From Nakamurella panacisegetis (GTDB lineage: Bacteria > Actinomycetota > Actinomycetes > Mycobacteriales > Nakamurellaceae), in contig NZ_LT629710.1 of assembly GCF_900104535.1 (NCBI RefSeq), forward strand, positions 2,480,001 through 2,544,000: 64,000 nucleotides of DNA. Direction: 5' to 3'. The translations under genes and the position numbers were made by a program. Within the stretch, counting starts at the first letter, position 1, and the number at the start of each line of letters is the position of its first letter. Positions 58,775-64,000 of the stretch are shown here, piece after piece. Under the pieces are notes generated by a model. That model was not told where the DNA came from. It saw only the letters and a list, made by a program, of their open reading frames with translations, and made no database searches.

Positions 58775-59226
58775 CCGTCGCCGATCGTCTGGCCGAACTC
58801 GGCATCGAGCTGCCGAGCCCCGCGGCCGCCGCCGGTTCCTACGTCCCGACCGTGCGGTCGGGGTCGATGCTGTACACGTCCGGGCAACTGCCGTTCGTCG
58901 ACGGCAAGCTCCCGGCCACTGGCAAGGTCGGTGCCGAGATCAGCCCGGAGGACGCCAAGGGCTACGCCCGGCTCGCGGCGCTGAACGCGCTGGCCGCGGT
59001 GGACGCCGCAGTCGGACTGGACAACGTCGTCCGCGTGGTCAAGGTGGTCGGTTTCGTGGCCTCCGCCCCGGGATTCACCGCGCAGCCCGGTGTCATCAAC
59101 GGCGCGTCCGACCTGTTCGTGGAGGTACTGGGCGAAGCCGGTCGTCACGCCCGGTCGGCCGTCGGTGTCGCCGAGTTGCCGTTGGGCACCCCGGTCGAGG
59201 TGGAAGCGATCTTCGAGGTCCGCTAG
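58771..59226 (+). CDS. RidA/YjgF-family protein
   Basis: 151 residues. RidA-type enamine/imine deaminases detoxify 2-aminoacrylate-like intermediates. Family segments: AGSYVPTVRSGSMLYTSGQL, EDAKGYARLAALNALAAVDA, VVRVVKVVGFVASAPGF and SAVGVAELPLGTPVEVEAIF. In archetypal RidA an Arg about residue 105 binds the substrate carboxylate. Here the equivalent region reads GRHARSAVGVAELP with Arg124 and Arg127 nearby, and the longer sequence puts it in the Rv3678c subgroup, whose substrate is unknown. Confidence 0.88.
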   Translation: MTVADRLAELGIELPSPAAAAGSYVPTVRSGSMLYTSGQLPFVDGKLPATGKVGAEISPEDAKGYARLAALNALAAVDAAVGLDNVVRVVKVVGFVASAPGFTAQPGVINGASDLFVEVLGEAGRHARSAVGVAELPLGTPVEVEAIFEVR

Positions 59227-59248
59227 GGATCCGGCCGGGCCCCAGTGG

Positions 59249-59995
59249 TCAGTCGGCCGCCAGGTTGGCGGCATGGGCGTCACGCATGCCCATGTTCGCC
59301 AGCCGCGGGTCGCTCACCTCGTGGCCGGCCAGAACGGCGTCGAGATACCGGCGGTCTGCCTCCCACCGCCGCATGGGATCCGATGTTGGATGCCCGTGTC
59401 CGGGCACCAGGACCCGGGCCTGGCGCACGTAGGGCAGCAGCACCGTGAGGCCCTGGTCGTAGGCGGCCAGGCCGGTTTCCTGGGCCAACGGCAGCTCGAC
59501 GTCGCTGAGCATGTCACCGGCCAGCAGCACGCCGGGCCCGGGCAACCAGACCGCGGCGTGCCCGGCGGAATGCCCGTCGTGGACGACGATCTCGGCCCGC
59601 GGCCCGTCCCACGGCAGGACGTCGCCGTCCAGCGGCCGAACCATCCCGACGAGTGGCATCAAGGCCACCGGCCAACTCGGCCCCAATGCCTCCACCAGTT
59701 CGCCGCGGTACTCGGCCACCAGGTCGGCGGCGGCCGGCGAGGCCCACCGGGGAGGGCCGCCGAACCCGGGATGCCACAACACGTGATCGTGGTGGGCGTG
59801 CGTGGAGAAGCCGGCCTCCACCCGCAACCCCGACTCCTCCAGGAAGTCGGCCAGATCCGACAGTTCGTCCGGATCCCAGGCCGGGTCGACCAGCAACGCC
59901 GTGCCTGCGTGCACCACGACGGTGGACGTGGTGACCTCCCGGCGGCTGGTCGCGACCAGCACCCCCGATGCCACCTCCACCATCGTCCGGCTCAT
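59249..59995 (-). CDS. Metallo-beta-lactamase-fold hydrolase
   Basis: 248 residues (ATG 59995; a GTG directly precedes it). The zinc-binding HxHxDH is in FSTHAHHDHVLWHPG, the third His in VHDGHSAGHAAVWLPG, the bridging Asp in VLLAGDMLSD and the last His in VLVPGHGHPTS. Substrates in this superfamily range from thioesters and lactones to nucleic acids, and no subgroup is recognised. It faces the RidA gene tail to tail. Confidence 0.83.
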   Translation of the reverse strand: MSRTMVEVASGVLVATSRREVTTSTVVVHAGTALLVDPAWDPDELSDLADFLEESGLRVEAGFSTHAHHDHVLWHPGFGGPPRWASPAAADLVAEYRGELVEALGPSWPVALMPLVGMVRPLDGDVLPWDGPRAEIVVHDGHSAGHAAVWLPGPGVLLAGDMLSDVELPLAQETGLAAYDQGLTVLLPYVRQARVLVPGHGHPTSDPMRRWEADRRYLDAVLAGHEVSDPRLANMGMRDAHAANLAAD

Positions 59996-60070
59996 CACGG
60001 CAGCCTATGTGCAGGGCAACATCCGGTGTCGGCGTGGATGACCGGCGGGTGGGCGGGCTAGCGTGACGTC

Positions 60071-60853
60071 GTGGCAGAACAGAGTCCCCATGGGCCCGCC
60101 GGTGCCGAACCGGTCGAGCCGCGCCTGGCGGCGACCGTCATGCTGCTGCGCGAGGGGTCGGCCGGCCTCGAGGTCTTCGTCATGCACCGCGTCGCCGGCA
60201 TGGCCTTCGCCCCCTCGGTCACCGTGTTCCCGGGTGGTGGCGTCGACCCTGGAGACCATGACGCCCCGGTCTGGTCCGGACCCGACCGACGCTGGTGGGC
60301 GACGGCGCTGGCCAAGGAGCAGGATCTGGCGTCGGCTCTGGTGGTGGCGGCTGTGCGGGAACTGTTCGAAGAGACCGGCGTCCTGCTGTCGGAAGGTGGC
60401 CTGGGCGAGTCCGAACGCCAGGCCGTGGCCGAACACCGCAGCACCCTTCGCGAGGTGATGGACCCGCACCGGCTCAGGCTCCGGTCCGAACTGCTGCGGC
60501 CGTGGGCGAACTGGATCACCCCGCCGGGCAACACGCGCCGTTACGACACCTTCTTCTTCCTGGCCGCACAGCCGGAGGGCCAGGAGGCGCAGATGCTCAC
60601 CTCCGAGGCCGAATCCGGGCGGTGGGCGCGACCGGTGGACCTGCTGGCCGAGCACGCCGGCGGTCAGCTCGCCATGATGCCGCCGACCCTGTCCATGCTG
60701 ATCGATCTCCAGCGGGCCGGCACCGTGCAGTGGGCGATGAGTCAGAGCAAGACGGTCACCCCGCTCACGCCGGTGGTCCGCAGCCGGCCCGGGGAGCCGC
60801 TGGAGATCGAAGCTGACGGCCGGGTCTTCTCCTTGCGGAGGCAGGGCACATGA
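60071..60853 (+). CDS. Nudix hydrolase (NUDT19/CoA-diphosphatase-like)
   Basis: 260 residues from GTG 60071. The Nudix region has FPGGGVDPGDHD, an insert of about 30 residues, then VAAVRELFEETGVLLSE. This split Nudix box with an insertion is typical of the NUDT7/NUDT19 branch and of Rv3672c-like actinobacterial proteins, for which CoA-derivative pyrophosphatase activity is suggested. C-terminal WANWITPPGNTRRYDTFFFL is also typical. It overlaps the next gene by 4 bp (ATGA). Confidence 0.82.
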   Translation: MAEQSPHGPAGAEPVEPRLAATVMLLREGSAGLEVFVMHRVAGMAFAPSVTVFPGGGVDPGDHDAPVWSGPDRRWWATALAKEQDLASALVVAAVRELFEETGVLLSEGGLGESERQAVAEHRSTLREVMDPHRLRLRSELLRPWANWITPPGNTRRYDTFFFLAAQPEGQEAQMLTSEAESGRWARPVDLLAEHAGGQLAMMPPTLSMLIDLQRAGTVQWAMSQSKTVTPLTPVVRSRPGEPLEIEADGRVFSLRRQGT

Positions 60854-61638
60854 CGCACCCGCTGGTCGGCCGCGTTCGCGGCGTCACGTACGGGGTCAGC
60901 GTGCTGCTGGCCGACAACGCCGGCCCGATGACGCTCGACGGAACCAATTCCTACCTGCTCGCCGGCCCGGATTCGGTGGGGTTCGTCGTGGTGGACCCCG
61001 GTCCGCTGGACGAGGAGCACCTGCAGACGCTGGCCGCCGAGGGGCCGGTCGAACTTGTGCTGATCACCCACCGCCATCTCGACCACACGGCCGGCGCGCG
61101 CCGGTTCGCCGAGATCACCGGGGCGCCCGTCCGGGCGGCCGACCCGGGCCACTGCCATCGCGGTCTCCCGCTGGTCGACGGGGAGCTGATCGAGGCGGCG
61201 GGTCTGCAGATCCGGGTACTGGCCACGCCGGGTCACACCGATGATTCGGTGTCGTTCCATCTGCCCGAGCCCGACGGGCCCGGTGCGGTCCTGACCGGTG
61301 ACACGATCCTGGGCCGCGGTACCACCGTGATCGCGTATCCGGACGGCGACCTCGGATCCTTCCTGGAGTCGCTGGACCGGCTGGCCGGTCTGGGCAGCGC
61401 CATGGTGCTGCCGGGCCACGGCCCCGAACTGCCGGATCTGGCTGCCGTCTGCCGCGACTACTACGAACACCGGCAGCAGCGGTTGGACTCGATCCGGGCG
61501 GCGCTGCTGGTGCTCGGCGCAGACGCCGGCGTCGACGCAGTGACGGATCTGGTCTACACCGACATCGAGCCGGCCGTGCGCGGGGCGGCGGAGTTGTCGG
61601 TGGCCGCCCAGCTCGCCTACCTCCGCACCTCCGGGTGA
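60850..61638 (+). CDS. Metallo-beta-lactamase-fold hydrolase, LACTB2-like (Rv3677c-type)
   Basis: 262 residues. N-terminal NPMTLDGTNSYLL-like segment (GPMTLDGTNSYLL), zinc motif LITHRHLDHTAG, third His ATPGHTDDSVSFHLP, bridging Asp VLTGDTILGRG, final His VLPGHGPELPD, and a C-terminal helical domain. This is the LACTB2/glyoxalase-II-like subgroup, in which LACTB2 is a single-strand RNA endonuclease. It is translationally coupled to the Nudix gene upstream and the RlmA-like methyltransferase gene downstream (GTGA). Confidence 0.86.
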   Translation: MTHPLVGRVRGVTYGVSVLLADNAGPMTLDGTNSYLLAGPDSVGFVVVDPGPLDEEHLQTLAAEGPVELVLITHRHLDHTAGARRFAEITGAPVRAADPGHCHRGLPLVDGELIEAAGLQIRVLATPGHTDDSVSFHLPEPDGPGAVLTGDTILGRGTTVIAYPDGDLGSFLESLDRLAGLGSAMVLPGHGPELPDLAAVCRDYYEHRQQRLDSIRAALLVLGADAGVDAVTDLVYTDIEPAVRGAAELSVAAQLAYLRTSG

Positions 61639-62576
61639 AGCCCGGACACGTGCGGGCCGCCGCCCTGCACCACGTGCGGCACCCCACCCACCGGTACCCG
61701 CCGGCCGCGGTGGCCGCTCTGGCCTGCCCGCACTGCGGGACCGGCCTGACCTGTGATGACGACACTTTCACCTGCCAGAACGGGCACACCTTCGACATCG
61801 CCCGGCAGGGCTACGTCGCCCTGCTCGCCGCCCGGGCGCGGACCGACACCGGCGACAGTTCGGACATGGTCACCGCCCGCGAGCAGTTCCTGGGGGCCGG
61901 GCACTACGCCCCCATCGCGGCGGCTCTCGGCCCGGTGTCGGGGCCGGTGCTGGAGATCGGGGCCGGGACCGGTTACTACCTGAGCGCCGTCCTGGATGCG
62001 GGGGCGACGGGGGATGTGGCCGGAGCGACGGGGGATCTGGCCGGGGCGACGGGGGATCTGGCCGGGGCGAAGGTGGGGATCGCTCTGGACTCGTCGAAGT
62101 TCGCTGCGCGCCGGGCGGCCCATGACCGGCGGGTGCTGAGCGTCGTGGCCGACGCCTGGTCGTCGCTGCCGATCCGGTCGGAGTCGCTCGGTGCCGTGCT
62201 GAGCGTGTTCGCGCCGCGCGATCCGTCCGAGGTGCGCCGGGTACTGCGACCCGGCGGTCGGTTGATCGCCGTCACGCCGAACCCGAAGCACCTGGGTGAA
62301 CTCCGGGATCGCATAGACATGCTCACCGTCGACGAGGGCAAGGCCGACCGTCTGGTCGCCGCGTTCGACGGACTGCTGACCCCGGTCGGCCACCGCGTGG
62401 TCGAGTTCGCGATGAGCCTGACCCGGGCCGATGTCTCCGCCCTGGTCCGGATGGGCCCGAGCGCTCGGCACCTGACCGCGGACGGGTTGGCCGCGCGGGT
62501 CGAGGCCCTGCCGGAACCGTTACCGGTCACCGCAACGGTCACCGTGAGCACGTTCGAGAAGCCGGCTGGACGGTAG
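61635..62576 (+). CDS. RlmA-like rRNA (guanine-N1) methyltransferase
   Basis: 313 residues from GTG 61635. An N-terminal zinc finger with four cysteines/histidine (ACPHCGTGL, FTCQNGHTFD) and the IARQGYVALLAA helix is followed by a SAM-dependent methyltransferase domain with motif I VLEIGAGTGYYLSAVL. This is the layout of RlmA(I)/RlmA(II), which methylate G745/G748 of 23S rRNA. Between motif I and motif II an in-frame insert of three ATGDxAG heptads (62004-62066) lengthens a loop; intact homologues do not have it as far as I know. It overlaps the upstream hydrolase gene by 4 bp. Confidence 0.85.
   Translation: MKPGHVRAAALHHVRHPTHRYPPAAVAALACPHCGTGLTCDDDTFTCQNGHTFDIARQGYVALLAARARTDTGDSSDMVTAREQFLGAGHYAPIAAALGPVSGPVLEIGAGTGYYLSAVLDAGATGDVAGATGDLAGATGDLAGAKVGIALDSSKFAARRAAHDRRVLSVVADAWSSLPIRSESLGAVLSVFAPRDPSEVRRVLRPGGRLIAVTPNPKHLGELRDRIDMLTVDEGKADRLVAAFDGLLTPVGHRVVEFAMSLTRADVSALVRMGPSARHLTADGLAARVEALPEPLPVTATVTVSTFEKPAGR
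62004..62066 (+). repeat. In-frame 21-bp tandem repeat (three copies)
   Basis: Three adjacent 21-bp units begin with GCGACGGGGGAT at 62004, 62025 and 62046. Units two and three are identical; unit one differs at two positions. Each encodes ATG-D-(V/L)-AG, giving a seven-residue protein repeat inside the RlmA-like gene. Identity of adjacent copies suggests recent expansion. Confidence 0.9.
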
Positions 62577-62636
62577 TTCGGTGTCCACCCGTGGGCGGAC
62601 GCCGCTACCGGCCCTGAGTGAGCTGTGAGCGGGAGG

Positions 62637-63311
62637 TCAGCGCGCCCGGCGGGAAAGACGTTCGGCGTCGAGGATGACGACGCTCTTGCCTTCCAGGCGC
62701 AGCCAGCCGCGGTGCCCGAAGTCGGCCAGTGCCTTGTTGACCGTCTCGCGCGAGGCGCCGACCAGCTGGGCCAGTTCCTCCTGCGTCAGGTCGTGGGTGA
62801 CCCGGAGGTGACTGCCCTCCTGCTGGCCGAACTGGCGAGCCAGCTGCAGCAATGCCTTGGCCACGCGTCCGGGGACGTCGGTGAAGATCAGGTCGGCGAG
62901 GTTGTTGTTGGTGCGCCGGAGACGGCGGGCCAACACGCGGAGCAGCTGTTCGGCGATCTCCGGGCGCTTGGCGATCCATTCCCGCAGAGCGGCGCGGTCC
63001 ATCGTGGCCAGGCGGACGTCGGTGACGGCCGTGGCGCTGGACGTGCGGGGACCGGGGTCGAAGACCGACAGCTCGCCGAACATGTCGGACGGACCCATGA
63101 TGGCCAGCAGATTCTCCCGGCCGTCGGGGGAGTTGCGTCCGAGCTTCACCTTGCCGGACAGGATCACGTAGAGCCGGTCGCCGAGCTCGCCCACCGAGAA
63201 GATCGAGCTACCGCGGGGGTACTCGACCGATTCCAGCTGCGACCCGAGCGCCAACGCGGCATCCGGGTCGACCCCCTGGAAGATGCCGGCCCTGGCAAGG
63301 GTTTCCTCCAC
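62637..63311 (-). CDS. crp: Crp/Fnr-family regulator (GlxR/Rv3676 type)
   Basis: 224 residues. An N-terminal cyclic-nucleotide-binding domain ([40 protein letters not shown] with the FGE-L and R-TSSAT cAMP contacts) and a long dimer helix are followed by a C-terminal winged helix ([20 protein letters not shown]). Size and sequence match the actinobacterial global cAMP receptor protein. Start ATG 63311; the upstream 180 bp to 63490 hold its promoter and no gene. Context with the Rv3677c-like gene supports orthology. Confidence 0.93.
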   Translation of the reverse strand: MEETLARAGIFQGVDPDAALALGSQLESVEYPRGSSIFSVGELGDRLYVILSGKVKLGRNSPDGRENLLAIMGPSDMFGELSVFDPGPRTSSATAVTDVRLATMDRAALREWIAKRPEIAEQLLRVLARRLRRTNNNLADLIFTDVPGRVAKALLQLARQFGQQEGSHLRVTHDLTQEELAQLVGASRETVNKALADFGHRGWLRLEGKSVVILDAERLSRRAR

Positions 63312-63490
63312 GTGTCCTCCTGATCAGCAATTGCCTTCGCGCAGCATTCTTGTCCGCAGACGAGCGAACAGTGCCTACTGGCGGAGCCAGAGATCACATT
63401 CCACCACGGCAACTGCCCTGCGCACACGCTGGGGCGCAAAACGCGCGGGCGTGGCGGGCCGGAGAGCGACGGGTTCGAGCGGTCCCGAGG

Positions 63491-63727
63491 TCAGCCCCGG
63501 CGAACCTTGCGGCCGCGCGGGCGACGGCGCAGCCGGAAGCGGTCGAGCGCACCGGACCAGCCCTCGCGGATCAGGGTGTTGACCTCTTCCGGGCGCGCCT
63601 GGTCGAGGAACTCACCGACCTCGTCCTCGGTGACCAGGGCAGGTCGCAGCCGGTCCTCGACGCGGCTCATCAGCAGCGCGAAGACCATCAGCAGGAGCGG
63701 GAACAGGAGCACCAGGAAGACCGTCAT
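63491..63727 (-). CDS. Small membrane protein of unknown function
   Basis: 78 residues from ATG 63727: one N-terminal membrane helix (TVFLVLLFPLLLMVFALLMS) followed by a charged cytosolic segment (EDEVGEFLDQARPEEVNTLI) and a strongly basic end (RLRRRPRGRKVRRG). It lies upstream of crp in the same direction, separated by 180 bp. The longer upstream frame lacks coding features. No family recognised. Confidence 0.6.
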   Translation of the reverse strand: MTVFLVLLFPLLLMVFALLMSRVEDRLRPALVTEDEVGEFLDQARPEEVNTLIREGWSGALDRFRLRRRPRGRKVRRG

Positions 63728-63930
63728 GATCGGGTCATCATCGCATCCGGCGGCCGGTGCCCGGTGGCGGAACGCTCGGATTCGTCGGTCTATCGGGTCA
63801 CTCGGCCGCGACGGTCGGCCAGGAACCAGGGCGGTGTCGCGGCGCCCCGTCCCGGGCCGACCGGCCCCGAAGCGTCCCGGCTCGTCGGCCGCACGGCACT
63901 GATGTCGGTCCCTTGTGGGACGCTGGCATC

Positions 63931-64000
63931 GTGCCAAGGACAACCGGCGATCAGGTCGCCGTCACCGACCCGGTCGCCGTGCCGGTGCGAACCCCGAGGA
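63931..64000 (+). CDS. Possible start of endonuclease III gene (partial)
   Basis: An open frame begins at GTG 63931 (VPRTTGDQVAVTDPVAVPVR) and runs off the window. Only a low-complexity N-terminus is visible. In related genomes the gene divergent from crp in this neighbourhood is nth, and nth proteins often carry such a leader ending in a basic PVRTPR-like stretch. The call rests on context and is weak. Confidence 0.3.
   Translation, partial: MPRTTGDQVAVTDPVAVPVRTPR

Overview
The window is about 64 kb of very GC-rich DNA from a member of the Actinomycetota. Two things support this: WhiB and Crp/GlxR-type regulators, and a right-hand block (52.0-63.3 kb) whose gene order matches the mycobacterial whiB4-ponA2-ArsA-like-RidA-metallo-beta-lactamase-crp neighbourhood. 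A soil actinomycete of the Nakamurella/Frankia type would fit, but the genus is a guess. Most long antisense frames are GC-bias shadows and are not annotated.

Layout. 0-9.6 kb is mixed chromosomal content: a PrmC-like methyltransferase (cut by the window edge), a CBM48 protein, an RhtA-like exporter divergent from a LysR regulator, a LacI regulator with a Gfo/Idh/MocA-aldo/keto reductase fusion behind a 20-bp palindrome, a Nudix hydrolase, a spermidine-synthase-like protein, rpiA and a DHA2 drug-efflux pump. 9.96-25.46 kb is one 15-gene operon with spacings from overlap to 23 bp: sugar ABC transporter (binding protein and two permeases, no ATPase), uronate isomerase, fructuronate-reductase-type dehydrogenase, two TIM-barrel isomerases alternating with two Gfo/Idh/MocA dehydrogenases, a LacI regulator, a LarA homologue, gluconokinase, and larE, larB and larC for the nickel-pincer cofactor.

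The most interesting reading is that this operon encodes a nickel-dependent hexuronate route: glucuronate to fructuronate to mannonate, C2-epimerisation of mannonate to gluconate by the LarA homologue, then phosphorylation to 6-phosphogluconate. That would bypass mannonate dehydratase and the KDG/KDPG steps, none of which are encoded in the window.

25.5-38.5 kb looks like a second catabolic cassette: a DgcA-type flavin oxidoreductase divergent from an oligopeptide-type ABC transporter with fused ATPases, a CocE/X-Pro S15 hydrolase, a TetR regulator, and a GbcA/GbcB-like Rieske oxygenase with its reductase. It probably takes up, hydrolyses and N-demethylates a quaternary or N-methylated amine. 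38.6-43.5 kb holds two GGDEF proteins, a fumarylacetoacetase and a lipoprotein.

43.5-51.95 kb is an unstable accessory zone: a frameshifted gatD remnant, a small gene behind a DosR-like box, and decayed IS256-type transposase pieces on both sides of a six-gene block. The block has a Ser/Thr kinase with an extracellular propeller-like domain, a small membrane protein and an FHA-LuxR regulator, divergent from an SH3b-CHAP protein and two paralogous lipoproteins. The zone ends in a transposase/integrase chimeric remnant, a strong hairpin and tRNA-Pro(CGG). 52.0-64.0 kb is conserved core: metallophosphoesterase, PBP with PASTA, WhiB4-like, two ArsA-like ATPases, small proteins, RidA, two metallo-beta-lactamase-fold hydrolases, Nudix, RlmA-like methyltransferase with an in-frame minisatellite, Crp, and probably the start of nth at the right edge.
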